Source: Pseudomonas marginalis (lineage in GTDB: Bacteria > Pseudomonadota > Gammaproteobacteria > Pseudomonadales > Pseudomonadaceae). From it: DNA of 64,000 nucleotides. This document shows, piece after piece, positions 26,589 to 35,462 of the stretch. A program made the position numbers and the translations under genes. The stretch lies in assembly GCF_024169655.1 (NCBI RefSeq), contig NZ_JALJWV010000001.1:3229001-3293000 (forward strand). Direction: 5' to 3'. The notes under the pieces are model-generated. The model ran no database searches, had not been told where the DNA came from, and saw only the letters and a list, made by a program, of their open reading frames with translations. Each line of letters begins with the position of its first letter. Within the stretch, counting starts at the first letter, position 1.

Positions 26589-27440
26589 ATGTCAGCGTTT
26601 CAAGGTATCTGGGTTCCCGTGGTCACACCGTTTCATGACGGCGCCATCGACTTTATCGGCTTGCGCCGGCTGGTCGAACATCTGCTGGAACAGCACGTGG
26701 CCGGGATCATGGTCTGCACCACCACGGGCGAAGCTGCGGCGTTGAGCCGCCAGGAACAACTGGCCGTGCTGGATGCGGTGTTGCAATGGGTGCCAGCGCA
26801 CCGCGTGGTGATGGGCCTGGCGGGATATAACCAAATTGAGCTGTTGCAGTTCCAGGGCGAAATCCTCAAACGCCCGGTGGCCGGGCTGTTGGTGCCGGCG
26901 CCCAGCTATATCCGTCCGTCCCAGAGCGGCCTTGAAGCGTTCTTCCGCACGGTGGCCGACGCCTCCAGTGTGCCGATCATTCTCTATGACATTCCCTATC
27001 GCACCGGCGCGAGCTTTGAACAGACCACGCTGCTGAACATCGTCGCCCATCCGCGCATCGTCGCGGTCAAGGACTGTGGCGGCAACCTGGGCAATACTCT
27101 GGCGCTGTTGGCCAGTGGTGCGGTGGATGTGTTGTGTGGCGAGGATATCCAGATCTTTAACGCGTTGTGCCTTGGCGCCAGTGGGGCGATCGCGGCGTCG
27201 GCACATGTACACACCGAGCAGTTCGTGGCGCTGTGGCAGCAAGTGCGGGATAACCAGTTGAGCGAGGCGCGGCAGACGTTTTTCCAGTTGCTGCCGCTGA
27301 TCAATACGCTGTTTATGGAGCCCAACCCGGCACCGGTTAAGGCGGCGCTGGCCCTGCAGGGATTGATCGGCAGTGAATTGCGCGCGCCGATGCAGCGGGC
27401 CGGCGACGCCACCGTCAGCCGTCTGCAAGCGTTGTTGTGA
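26589..27440 (+). CDS. Dihydrodipicolinate synthase family aldolase
   Basis: A 283-residue class I aldolase of the DapA/NAL family. The Schiff-base lysine is in IVAVKDCGGN (about residue 160) and the conserved tyrosine is in ILYDIPYRTG (about 132). The pyruvate-binding TTTGEAAAL segment is at about 44-52. The start has GGAG 8 nt upstream. Because true dapA in pseudomonads sits beside bamC and purC, this is more likely a catabolic or paralogous aldolase. It is convergent with a GntR gene and overlaps its 3' end by 26 bp. Confidence 0.88.
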   Translation: MSAFQGIWVPVVTPFHDGAIDFIGLRRLVEHLLEQHVAGIMVCTTTGEAAALSRQEQLAVLDAVLQWVPAHRVVMGLAGYNQIELLQFQGEILKRPVAGLLVPAPSYIRPSQSGLEAFFRTVADASSVPIILYDIPYRTGASFEQTTLLNIVAHPRIVAVKDCGGNLGNTLALLASGAVDVLCGEDIQIFNALCLGASGAIAASAHVHTEQFVALWQQVRDNQLSEARQTFFQLLPLINTLFMEPNPAPVKAALALQGLIGSELRAPMQRAGDATVSRLQALL

Positions 27441-28149
27441 AGCCGGTTGATTGAGTGTCCCGCGCCACCTGCAACCGGTGCAACGTAATCTGGCGCACCT
27501 GCTGCTTGCTCAGTTCGATATGCCGCGTGAGCAGCCGTTGCGCCTGCTCACCGCGCCGTTGCAGGATCGCGTCGAGTATCTGCGCATGTTCTTCGTAGGT
27601 CGCCGCGATCCGCGATGCCTGGGTAAAATCGAGCCGGCGGATGATGCGGATTTTTTCCGTAATGGCGTAGTGCATGCGCGCCATTTCGCGGTTGCCGGTG
27701 GCTTCCACCAGGGCGCAGTGAAAGCGCTCGTCCAGCGCGGACACCACCTGGGTGTCCTGCTGGCGTGCGCCCTCCTCCACCTGCCAGATCGCCTGCAACC
27801 CTTGCAACAGCGCAGGGCGCGGTTCATCCATCCGGCATAAGCGGTTGACCGCCGCCAGTTCCAGAATGATCCGCACGTCATACAGTTCTTCGAAGTAGCT
27901 GAAGTCGAACGGTTTCACCTGCCAGCCACTGCGAAAGTACACCTCCAGATAGCCTTCCTTCTCCAGACGATAGAGCGCCTGACGCACCGGGGTGCGGCTG
28001 ACGTTCATGCGCTCGGCCACTTCGCCTTCGCTGAAGCGGTCCCCCGGCAGCAGGCGAAAGTCGAAGATATCCGCCTTGAGCTGCGCGTAGATCCGTTCGG
28101 CCAAGCTGTCGGGGCGCGCCCTGGTTTTTTTCAGCGTTGAACCCGGCAT
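27415..28149 (-). CDS. GntR-family (FadR/FCD) transcriptional regulator
   Basis: 244 residues from the ATG at 28149 (MPGSTLKKTRARPD); the longer reading to 28341 overlaps the allophanate hydrolase gene. GGGG precedes the start. The winged HTH is in about residues 18-80 (RFSEGEVAERMNVSRTPVRQAL). The C-terminal FCD domain shows helices with DERFHCALVEATGN and a late HIELSKQQVRQ; the histidine/aspartate residues suggest metal and carboxylate-ligand binding. The start is 2 nt after the stop of atzF, so the two are cotranscribed and it probably regulates that operon. Confidence 0.88.
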   Translation of the reverse strand: MPGSTLKKTRARPDSLAERIYAQLKADIFDFRLLPGDRFSEGEVAERMNVSRTPVRQALYRLEKEGYLEVYFRSGWQVKPFDFSYFEELYDVRIILELAAVNRLCRMDEPRPALLQGLQAIWQVEEGARQQDTQVVSALDERFHCALVEATGNREMARMHYAITEKIRIIRRLDFTQASRIAATYEEHAQILDAILQRRGEQAQRLLTRHIELSKQQVRQITLHRLQVARDTQSTGFTTTLADG

Positions 28150-28151
28150 GC

Positions 28152-29948
28152 TCAGCCCCGACTCGCGACAAAGGCGCGCCAGCCGCCGAATTCGGTGATG
28201 TCGAGCGCATCGGCCAGCGCCCAGGGCTCGCAGATAAAGCCTTTGACGCTGCGCCCGTCCGCCAGGCTCAGGTTGCCCATGCCCAGGGGCGCGGGGATTT
28301 CGGCGACGAACTCGCCAAAGCGTGCGAGGGGCATGTCCCACAACTCGACGATGATCGAGCGGCCGCTGTCCGCCTTGGCCAGCCCCGGTTTCGGCGGCAC
28401 GGTGCCCGGCAGCGCATACAGTCGATAGCTGTCGCCGGTCAGTGTTTGTTCGACCAACACCGCATTGCGCGTGGTCAGTTGGAAGTTCAGCGGCATGCCG
28501 CTCAGGTGCGCGCCAACCACCGCCACGCGCACGCTGCCGGGCGCGGGTGCTGGCGCGGCTGGCGCGGGTAACGCGCGCGCGGTGGCGCCCAGCGGCAGGC
28601 CGAGACCGGCTTGCCAGCGCTTGCCCAAGTGGGCCAGTGCCGTGTCATGCCAGGCCGGCGCCAACAGGGTGATGCCGCAGGGCAAGCCATCGGCGCGCAA
28701 GCCGGCGGGCAGCGCCAGCGCACACAAGTCCGCCAGGTTGGTGAAGTTGGTGTAGTAACCGAACTGCGAGTTGTAGCGCACGGGCTCCCCGGCCATCTCG
28801 GCCTGGGTGCGAATCGTCGGCGAGGTCGGCACCAGCAAGGCATCGAACCCTGCCAGCGTGTCATTGATGCGCCGGCTCAGCTCGGCCCGCAGGTATTCGG
28901 CTTTGTAGGCATCGCAGGCGCTGTACTTAAGCCCGTTTTCGACGATGCCGCGCACCACCGGGTTAATCGCATCCGGCTGCTGTTCAAGCATGCTGTGCAG
29001 GGCGACCGTGCGCTCGGCGACCCATGGGCCGAAATACAACTGGTCCGCCAGCGCCTTGAACGGGCTGAAATCCACCGGGGTGATCAGCGCACCCAACGCC
29101 TTGAAGCGCTCGACGGCCTGCGCGAATACGGCCTGGTTCTGGGCATCGCCGAAGAACTCCAGGGTCGCCGGAACGGCGAGCTTGATCGCGCTGCCCACCG
29201 CCACAGGCGCGGTATGGGGGTTGGCGCGGGAATAGGCGTCGCTGGCGTCGTAGCCTTCGGCCACTTGCGCCACGGATTCGGCGTCCTCCACGGTGAGCGC
29301 AAACACCGAGATGCAATCCACCGTGCGGCACGCGGGCACCAGGCCGGTATTGGACAGGCGGCCTTTGCTGGGTTTTAACCCGACGATATTGTTGAACCCC
29401 GCCGGCACCCGACCGGAGCCTGCGGTGTCGGTACCCAGGGAGAACGCCACCAGACCCCGGGCGACCACCGAGGCGGAACCGGAGCTGGAACCGCCGCTGA
29501 CATACGCCGGATTGAAGCTGTTGGCCACCGCGCCATACGGCGAGCGGGTGCCCACCAGGCCGGTGGCGAACTGATCGAGGTTGGTCTTGCCCATCAGGAT
29601 CGCACCGGCCGCACGCAGCTTGGCGACGACGCTCGCATCCGATGCCGGGGCGTAGGCAAATTCCGGACACGCCGCCGTGGTCTCCCAGCCGGCCGCGTCG
29701 ATGTTGTCCTTGATCGCAAACGGCACGCCGTACAACGGCAGCTTGGCCATATCGCCACCGACCGCCGCCAGCCGCTCGCTCAATTGCGCCAACTGCGCCG
29801 TCAGTTGCTCAGGGCGCGCACGGGCGATCCAGGCGTTGTCGTCAGCGGCGTATTGCGCGGCCAGGGTCAGCACGATGTCCGGGGTGAGCGCGCCGCTGCG
29901 ATAGGCCTCACGCCATTCGCCGAGGGTCCAGCCGATAACACGCTGCAT
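28152..29948 (-). CDS. atzF: Allophanate hydrolase
   Basis: 598 residues. Allophanate hydrolase converts allophanate to ammonia and carbon dioxide, the last step of urea amidolyase or s-triazine ring use. The N-terminal amidase-signature domain has the catalytic lysine in FAIKDNID and the cis-Ser/Ser nucleophile in SGGSSSGSASVV. The C-terminal domain is specific to allophanate hydrolases (FICEPWALADALDITEFGGW) and is absent from general amidases, which supports the name. No urea carboxylase gene is seen; the GntR regulator follows directly. The 5' end faces the CBS gene about 260 bp away. Confidence 0.93.
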   Translation of the reverse strand: MQRVIGWTLGEWREAYRSGALTPDIVLTLAAQYAADDNAWIARARPEQLTAQLAQLSERLAAVGGDMAKLPLYGVPFAIKDNIDAAGWETTAACPEFAYAPASDASVVAKLRAAGAILMGKTNLDQFATGLVGTRSPYGAVANSFNPAYVSGGSSSGSASVVARGLVAFSLGTDTAGSGRVPAGFNNIVGLKPSKGRLSNTGLVPACRTVDCISVFALTVEDAESVAQVAEGYDASDAYSRANPHTAPVAVGSAIKLAVPATLEFFGDAQNQAVFAQAVERFKALGALITPVDFSPFKALADQLYFGPWVAERTVALHSMLEQQPDAINPVVRGIVENGLKYSACDAYKAEYLRAELSRRINDTLAGFDALLVPTSPTIRTQAEMAGEPVRYNSQFGYYTNFTNLADLCALALPAGLRADGLPCGITLLAPAWHDTALAHLGKRWQAGLGLPLGATARALPAPAAPAPAPGSVRVAVVGAHLSGMPLNFQLTTRNAVLVEQTLTGDSYRLYALPGTVPPKPGLAKADSGRSIIVELWDMPLARFGEFVAEIPAPLGMGNLSLADGRSVKGFICEPWALADALDITEFGGWRAFVASRG

Positions 29949-30206
29949 AAGGGGGTCTCCATCTTGTATCCAAGTTTGGATTTGTTTCTAGCAAACCCCA
30001 GGCCAGTTGCGCACACCCAACGATTGCACGGGTTCGCGCCCAGGCCGCGCGGCAAGACTGCACACGGATGGCGCGCGCACCCTTCGCCCATGCGCCAAAA
30101 AAAGACAGCCGGCCGACCGCCCGGTTGCGACCCGTGCGATAGCAGCCTATGGTCCAAACCATGCTCTGCCGTTTGCTGTCCCCCCACCCTACACCCAGGT
30201 GACGAC

Positions 30207-31583
30207 ATGCCCACGCTTGCCCGCCCCGCCGTGCTTGAACTGATCGGCAACACCCCGCTGGTGCGGATCAGCCGCTTCGATACCGGCCCCTGCACGCTGT
30301 TTCTCAAACTCGAATCGCAAAACCCCGGCGGCTCGATCAAGGATCGCATCGGCCTGGCGATGATCGACGCCGCCGAACGCGACGGTCGCCTACGCGCCGG
30401 CGGCACGATCGTCGAAGCCACCGCCGGCAACACCGGGCTGGGCCTGGCGCTGGTGGGTCGAGCGAAAGGCTACCGGGTGGTGCTGGTGGTGCCCGACAAG
30501 ATGTCCACCGAAAAGGTGCTGCACCTCAAGGCCTTGGGCGCCGAAGTGCATATCACCCGTTCCGACGTCGGCAAGGGCCACCCCGAGTACTACCAGGACG
30601 TGGCCGCGCGCCTGGCCAAGGACATCCCAGGCTCGTTCTTCGCCGACCAGTTCAATAACCCGGCCAACCCACTCGCCCACGAAACCAGCACCGCGCCGGA
30701 AATCTGGGCGCAAACCCAGCATGACCTCAACGCGATTGTGCTGGGCGTCGGTTCGGCCGGCACGCTCACCGGGCTGACGCGGTTCTTCAAGCGGGTGCAG
30801 CCGGCGTTGGAAATGGTGCTGGCGGACCCGGTCGGTTCGGTGATGGCCGAATTCAGCCGCAGCGGCACCTTGGTCACCCCGGGTTCCTGGGCGGTTGAAG
30901 GGATCGGCGAAGATTTCATCCCCGCGATTGCCGACCTGTCCAACGTGCGCCACGCCTATTCCATCAGCGATGAAGAGAGCTTCGACCACGCCCGCCAGTT
31001 GCTCAAGGCCGAAGGCATTCTCGGCGGCTCATCCACCGGCACCCTGCTCGCCGCAGCCTTGCGCTATTGCCGCGCGCAGACCACGCCCAAACGTGTGGTC
31101 AGCTTCGTCTGCGACACCGGCACGCGTTACCTGTCGAAGGTCTACAACGACCAGTGGATGAACGATGCGGGCTTGTTGCACTACAAGCACTATGGCGACC
31201 TGCGTGACTTGATCGCCCGGCGCTTCGAAGACGGCCGCGTGATCAGCGTCAGCCCCGACGACACCCTGCTCACCGCCTTCCAGCGCATGCGCCTGGCCGA
31301 TGTTTCGCAACTGCCGGTGCTGGTGAACGGCCAGGCACTGGTGGGGGTGATTGACGAGTCCGACATCCTGCTGGGCCTGCACCACGACGCTGCGGACTTT
31401 TCCATGATCGTCGCCAGCGCCATGACCGAGACCGTACACACCCTCGCCCCGAGCGCCAGCCTCGCCGAGTTGCAGGCGGAGCTGGATCGCGGCCTGGTCG
31501 CCATCATCGCCGACGCGTCGGGCTTCCATGGCCTGATCACCCGTGTCGACCTGCTCAATCACCTACGGAGATCCCTTGCATGA
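30207..31583 (+). CDS. Cystathionine beta-synthase
   Basis: 458 residues from the ATG at 30207 (MPTLARPAVLELIGNTPLV); the longer reading from 29784 runs over the atzF start and is rejected. PLP-dependent condensation of serine and homocysteine to cystathionine. The PLP lysine is K45 (GGSIKDRIG); a phosphate-binding GVGSAGTLTG loop and TAGNTG are present. Two CBS domains make up residues about 330-458 (ISVSPDDTLLTAF onward), as in regulated forms of the enzyme. The stop codon overlaps the next gene by 4 bp, so CBS and CGL form one operon for reverse transsulfuration from methionine to cysteine. Confidence 0.93.
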   Translation: MPTLARPAVLELIGNTPLVRISRFDTGPCTLFLKLESQNPGGSIKDRIGLAMIDAAERDGRLRAGGTIVEATAGNTGLGLALVGRAKGYRVVLVVPDKMSTEKVLHLKALGAEVHITRSDVGKGHPEYYQDVAARLAKDIPGSFFADQFNNPANPLAHETSTAPEIWAQTQHDLNAIVLGVGSAGTLTGLTRFFKRVQPALEMVLADPVGSVMAEFSRSGTLVTPGSWAVEGIGEDFIPAIADLSNVRHAYSISDEESFDHARQLLKAEGILGGSSTGTLLAAALRYCRAQTTPKRVVSFVCDTGTRYLSKVYNDQWMNDAGLLHYKHYGDLRDLIARRFEDGRVISVSPDDTLLTAFQRMRLADVSQLPVLVNGQALVGVIDESDILLGLHHDAADFSMIVASAMTETVHTLAPSASLAELQAELDRGLVAIIADASGFHGLITRVDLLNHLRRSLA

Positions 31584-32746
31584 GTCAGCCCGATAAAAAC
31601 GCGTTTGCCACCCGCGTGATCCACGCCGGGCAAACACCCGACCCGACCACCGGCGCGCTGATGCCGCCGATTTATGCGAACTCCACCTACCTGCAAGACA
31701 GCCCCGGCGTACACAAGGGCTTCGACTATGGCCGCTCCCACAACCCCACTCGGTTCGCCCTGGAGCGCTGCGTGGCCGACCTGGAAGGTGGCCGCCAGGC
31801 GTTTGCCTTTGCCTCGGGGCTGGCGGCGATTTCCAGCGTGCTGGAGTTGCTGGATGCCGGCAGCCATGTGGTCTCCGGCAACGATCTGTATGGCGGCACC
31901 TTCCGCCTGTTCCACAAGGTGCGCCAGCGCAGCGCCGGGCACCGTTTCAGTTTTGTCGACTTGAGCGATGTGCAGGCGTTTGAAGCGGCGTTGCAGGACG
32001 ACACGCGCATGGTCTGGGTCGAGACGCCCAGCAACCCGTTGCTGAGCCTGACCGACCTCAGCGCCATCGCCCGCATCTGCCGCGCCCGCGGCATCCTCTG
32101 CGTGGCGGACAACACCTTCGCCAGCCCGTGGATTCAGCGTCCGCTGGAGCTGGGCTGCGACATCGTGGTGCATTCCACCACCAAATACCTCAATGGCCAC
32201 TCCGACGTGATCGGCGGTATCGCGATTGTCGGCGACAACCCCGAACTGGCCGAGCGCCTGGGCTTCCTGCAGAACTCGGTCGGCGCCATCGCCGGGCCGT
32301 TCGACGCCTTCCTGACCCTGCGCGGCGTGAAAACCCTGGCCCTGCGCATGGAGCGCCATTGCAGCAATGCGCTGGACCTCGCGACCTGGCTCGAACACCA
32401 ACCGCAAGTGGCGCGGGTGTACTACCCGGGCCTGGTCTCCCACCCCCAACACGTCCTGGCACGTCGGCAGATGCACGGGTTTGGCGGGATGATTTCAGTC
32501 GCATTGAACTGCGACCTGGCCGGCGCCAGGCGTTTCCTGGAGCACGTCAAACTCTTCGCCCTGGCCGAAAGCCTCGGCGGCGTGGAAAGCCTGATCGAAC
32601 ACCCGGCGATCATGACCCATGCCAGCATCCCGGCGGCGACGCGGGCGCAGTTGGGCATCGGCGATGGGTTGGTGCGGTTGTCGGTGGGGGTTGAAGATGT
32701 GGAGGACTTGCGCGCAGACCTCGCGCAAGCCTTGGCATATATCTAA
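31580..32746 (+). CDS. Cystathionine gamma-lyase/synthase family enzyme
   Basis: A 388-residue PLP enzyme of the Cys/Met metabolism family. The PLP lysine is K202 (HSTTKYLNGHSD), with YGRSHNPTR and VWVETPSNP in place. With the coupled CBS gene it most likely cleaves cystathionine to cysteine, ammonia and 2-oxobutyrate, although gamma-synthases of the same family look alike. The start overlaps the CBS stop (ATGA). REP elements follow 3 bp after the stop. Confidence 0.92.
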   Translation: MSQPDKNAFATRVIHAGQTPDPTTGALMPPIYANSTYLQDSPGVHKGFDYGRSHNPTRFALERCVADLEGGRQAFAFASGLAAISSVLELLDAGSHVVSGNDLYGGTFRLFHKVRQRSAGHRFSFVDLSDVQAFEAALQDDTRMVWVETPSNPLLSLTDLSAIARICRARGILCVADNTFASPWIQRPLELGCDIVVHSTTKYLNGHSDVIGGIAIVGDNPELAERLGFLQNSVGAIAGPFDAFLTLRGVKTLALRMERHCSNALDLATWLEHQPQVARVYYPGLVSHPQHVLARRQMHGFGGMISVALNCDLAGARRFLEHVKLFALAESLGGVESLIEHPAIMTHASIPAATRAQLGIGDGLVRLSVGVEDVEDLRADLAQALAYI

Positions 32747-32748
32747 TG

Positions 32749-32835
32749 TGGGAGGGGGCTTGCCCCGATAGCGGTGGATCAGTCTCCTGATTCGGTGGCT
32801 GACAGATTGCTATCGGGGGCAAGCCCCCTCCCACA
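32749..32835. repeat. REP doublet (inverted pair)
   Basis: TGTGGGAGGGGGCTTGCCCC and, 45 bp later, its inverted copy GGGGCAAGCCCCCTCCCACA. This is a REP doublet typical of the P. fluorescens group, immediately after the lyase gene, and may also end its transcript. Confidence 0.85.
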
Positions 32836-32847
32836 CTGGGTACCGCG

Positions 32848-32910
32848 TCAGGCAGACGTGATGCTGGCCCTGTTTTTTGGAGACGCCTCGTAGTCCGCCA
32901 ATGACATCCT
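32848..32910 (-). pseudogene. Duplicated 3' end of the OsmC-YcaO gene, distal copy
   Basis: On the minus strand this reads as a short peptide ending with a stop in the same way as the real gene. It differs from the copy at 32953-33013 by a few substitutions. See that entry for the reading. Confidence 0.6.
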
Positions 32911-32942
32911 AATGTGGGAGGGGGCTTGCCCCCTCCCACACC
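32911..32942. repeat. Single REP palindrome
   Basis: TGTGGGAGGGGGCTTGCCCCC running straight into its inverted arm, CCTCCCACA. It separates the two duplicated gene tails. Confidence 0.8.
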
Positions 32943-32952
32943 GAATGCTGCG

Positions 32953-33013
32953 TCAGGCTGACGTGACGTTGGCCCTGCTTTTTGGAGACGCCTCGTAGTC
33001 CGCCAATGGCATC
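32953..33013 (-). pseudogene. Duplicated 3' end of the OsmC-YcaO gene, proximal copy
   Basis: The minus strand reads MPLADYEASPKSRANVTSA and stop. Its end is the real C-terminus (RANVTSA) and its middle matches LADYEA, which in the real protein lies about 60 residues earlier. The copy therefore joins two distant parts of the gene. It is followed by a REP, and the tail-REP unit of about 105 bp occurs twice, with the true gene end as a third. Confidence 0.65.
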
Positions 33014-33046
33014 CTAATGTGGGAGGGGGCTTGCCCCCGATAGCGG
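33014..33046. repeat. REP element next to the OsmC-YcaO stop codon
   Basis: TGTGGGAGGGGGCTTGCCCCC followed by GATAGCGGTGG, the same core as the other REPs, lying directly downstream of the OsmC-YcaO stop codon. Confidence 0.8.
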
Positions 33047-33050
33047 TGGG

Positions 33051-35249
33051 TCAGGCTGATGTGACGTTGGCCCGCGCGCTATGCAGCTTCTTGTAGCTCT
33101 CGATCAAGCGCAGATGCCGATCCAGCCCTTCCAGCTTCATGCTGGTCGGCGTCAGCCCATAAAAGCGCACGCTGCCATTGACCGAACCGATCACCGCGTC
33201 CATCCGCTCGTGACCAAACATCCGTCGGAAGTTGGCCTCGTAGTCCGCCAGTTCCAGGTCTTCATCCAGTTCCATCTCCAGCACCGCGTTCACCGCCTGA
33301 TAGAACAGGCCGCGCTCAACGGTGTTGTCGTTGTACTGCAGGAACATTTCCACCGCTTCCTTCGCGTCCTCATATTGTTGCAGGGCGAGGTAGATCAGCA
33401 GCTTCAATTCCAGGATGGTCAGTTGGCCCCAGGCGGTGTTGTCGTCGAACTCGATGCCGATCAAGGTGGTGATGTCGGTGTAATCGTCCAGCTCGCTTTC
33501 CACCAGACGTTCGGCCAGCGCCTTGAGTTCAGTGTCATCCAGGCGATGCAGGTTGAGGATGTCGGCGCGGAAAAACAGGGCTTTGTTGGTGTTGTCCCAG
33601 ATCAGATCGTCCACCGGATAGATTTCCGAGTAATCCGGCACCAGGATGCGGCAGGCGGTGGCGCCCAGGTGCTCATACACCGCCATGTACGATTCCTTGC
33701 CCATGTTTTCGAGAATGCCGAACAGTGTCGCGGCTTCTTCGGCGTTGGAGTTTTCGCCCTGACCGGAGAAGTCCCACTCGACGAATTCGTAATCCGACTG
33801 GGCACTGAAGAAGCGCCACGAGACCACGCCGCTGGAGTCGATAAAGTGCTCGACGAAGTTATTCGGCTCGGTCACTGCGTGGCCTTCGAAGGTCGGCTGC
33901 GGCAGGTCGTTGAGCCCTTCGAAACTGCGGCCTTGCAGCAGTTCGGTAAGGCTGCGTTCCAGCGCCACTTCCAGGCTCGGGTGCGCGCCGAACGAGGCAA
34001 ACACCCCGCCGGTACGCGGGTTCATCAAGGTCACGCACATCACCGGGAATTCACCGCCCAGCGAGGCATCCTTGACCAGCACCGGGAAGCCCTGGGCTTC
34101 CAGGCCCTGGATACCGGCCAGAATACCCGGGTACTTGGCCAGTACTTCAGTCGGCACATCCGGCAGGGCGAATTCGCCTTCGATGATTTCGCGCTTGACC
34201 GCCCGCTCGAAGATCTCCGACAGGCACTGCACCTGGGCTTCGGCCAGGGTGTTGCCGGCGCTCATGCCGTTGCTCAGGTACAGGTTTTCGATCAGGTTGG
34301 ACGGGAAATACACCACCTCGCCGTCCGACTGGCGCACAAACGGCAGCGCGACAATCCCGCGCTCTTCATTGCCGGAGTTGGTGTCGAACAGGTGCGAGCC
34401 GCGCAACTCGCCATCGCGGTTGTAGATTTTCAGGCAATAAGCATCGAGGATTTCAGTCGGCAGCTCATCCTTGCGCCCAGGCTGGAACCAGCGCTCGTCC
34501 GGGTAATGCACGAACGGCGCGTTGGCCAGTTCTTCGCCCCAAAACTGATCGTTATAGAAGAAGTTGCAGTTGAGACGCTCGATGAACTCACCCAACGCCG
34601 AGGCCAGCGCGCTTTCCTTGGTCGCGCCCTTGCCGTTGGTGAAACACATCGGCGAATGCGCATCGCGGATATGCAGCGACCACACGTTCGGCACGATATT
34701 GCGCCACGAGGCGATCTCGATCTTCATGCCCAGGCCGGCCAGGATGCCGGACATGTTGGCGATGGTCTGCTCCAGCGGCAGGTCCTTGCCCACGATGTAG
34801 GTGCCGGCCTCCGAAGTGGCGTTGGGCATCAACAGTGCCTGGGCATCGGCGTCGAGGTTTTCCACCTCTTCGATCACGAACTCAGGCCCGGCCTGCACCA
34901 CTTTCTTCACGGTGCAACGGTCGATGGAGCGCAGGATGCCTTGGCGATCCTTGTCGGAGATATCCGCAGGCAGTTCCACCTGGATCTTGAAAATCTGGTT
35001 GTAGCGATTTTCTGGATCGACAATGTTGTTTTGCGACAGACGGATGTTTTCCGTGGGGATATTGCGCGTCTCGCAGTACAACTTCACAAAGTACGCCGCA
35101 CACAATGCCGACGAAGCCAGGAAGTAATCGAATGGCCCCGGCGCCGACCCATCGCCTTTATAGCGAATCGGTTGATCGGCGATCACCGTGAAGTCATCGA
35201 ACTTGGCTTCAAGCCGAAGATTGTCGAGAAAGTTAACCTTAATTTCCAT
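33051..35249 (-). CDS. OsmC domain fused to YcaO domain protein
   Basis: 732 residues. Residues 1-140 are an OsmC-like peroxiredoxin-type domain (GPFDYFLASSALCAAYFV with one of its two cysteines, the other probably in SIDRCTVKK). Residues about 160-580 are a YcaO domain, which uses ATP to modify peptide backbones or activate RimO-type methylthiolation (ALASALGEFIERLNCNFF, then LSEIFERAVKREIIEGEF). The C-terminal 150 residues are helical and TPR-like, as in E. coli YcaO. Fusions of OsmC and YcaO are known in pseudomonads. Probably monocistronic; the promoter would lie between it and the chemoreceptor gene. The 3' end has been copied into REP units downstream. Confidence 0.88.
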   Translation of the reverse strand: MEIKVNFLDNLRLEAKFDDFTVIADQPIRYKGDGSAPGPFDYFLASSALCAAYFVKLYCETRNIPTENIRLSQNNIVDPENRYNQIFKIQVELPADISDKDRQGILRSIDRCTVKKVVQAGPEFVIEEVENLDADAQALLMPNATSEAGTYIVGKDLPLEQTIANMSGILAGLGMKIEIASWRNIVPNVWSLHIRDAHSPMCFTNGKGATKESALASALGEFIERLNCNFFYNDQFWGEELANAPFVHYPDERWFQPGRKDELPTEILDAYCLKIYNRDGELRGSHLFDTNSGNEERGIVALPFVRQSDGEVVYFPSNLIENLYLSNGMSAGNTLAEAQVQCLSEIFERAVKREIIEGEFALPDVPTEVLAKYPGILAGIQGLEAQGFPVLVKDASLGGEFPVMCVTLMNPRTGGVFASFGAHPSLEVALERSLTELLQGRSFEGLNDLPQPTFEGHAVTEPNNFVEHFIDSSGVVSWRFFSAQSDYEFVEWDFSGQGENSNAEEAATLFGILENMGKESYMAVYEHLGATACRILVPDYSEIYPVDDLIWDNTNKALFFRADILNLHRLDDTELKALAERLVESELDDYTDITTLIGIEFDDNTAWGQLTILELKLLIYLALQQYEDAKEAVEMFLQYNDNTVERGLFYQAVNAVLEMELDEDLELADYEANFRRMFGHERMDAVIGSVNGSVRFYGLTPTSMKLEGLDRHLRLIESYKKLHSARANVTSA

Positions 35250-35462
35250 GCGGGATTACCAAAATAGCGAACTTCAAATTGGCCGCCATTATCCGGCATT
35301 TGCGTTTGAAGTCTTGTGCTTTCGCGTTTCGGCCGCCGACTGACGGAGCTGAATACTGGATTTAGACCGGTGCAATGCTGTTACTTTGAATTGTCAGACA
35401 ATCGGTCTTCAACTTATTTGAATGGTTGCCGATGTCCTACAGGCAATTCAGGGAGTAGTCGA

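Noticed and set aside
29784..30206. 5' extension of the cystathionine beta-synthase ORF
   Set aside because: It overlaps the start of atzF and adds a basic, non-homologous stretch; the enzyme begins normally at 30207.
32749..33046. CRISPR array
   Set aside because: The repeated units are REP palindromes and gene-tail copies with no regular repeat-spacer pattern and no cas genes.
33081..35267. 728-codon plus-strand ORF opposite the OsmC-YcaO gene
   Set aside because: Its translation has no recognisable domain and it is the antisense shadow of a clear OsmC-YcaO coding sequence in GC-rich DNA.
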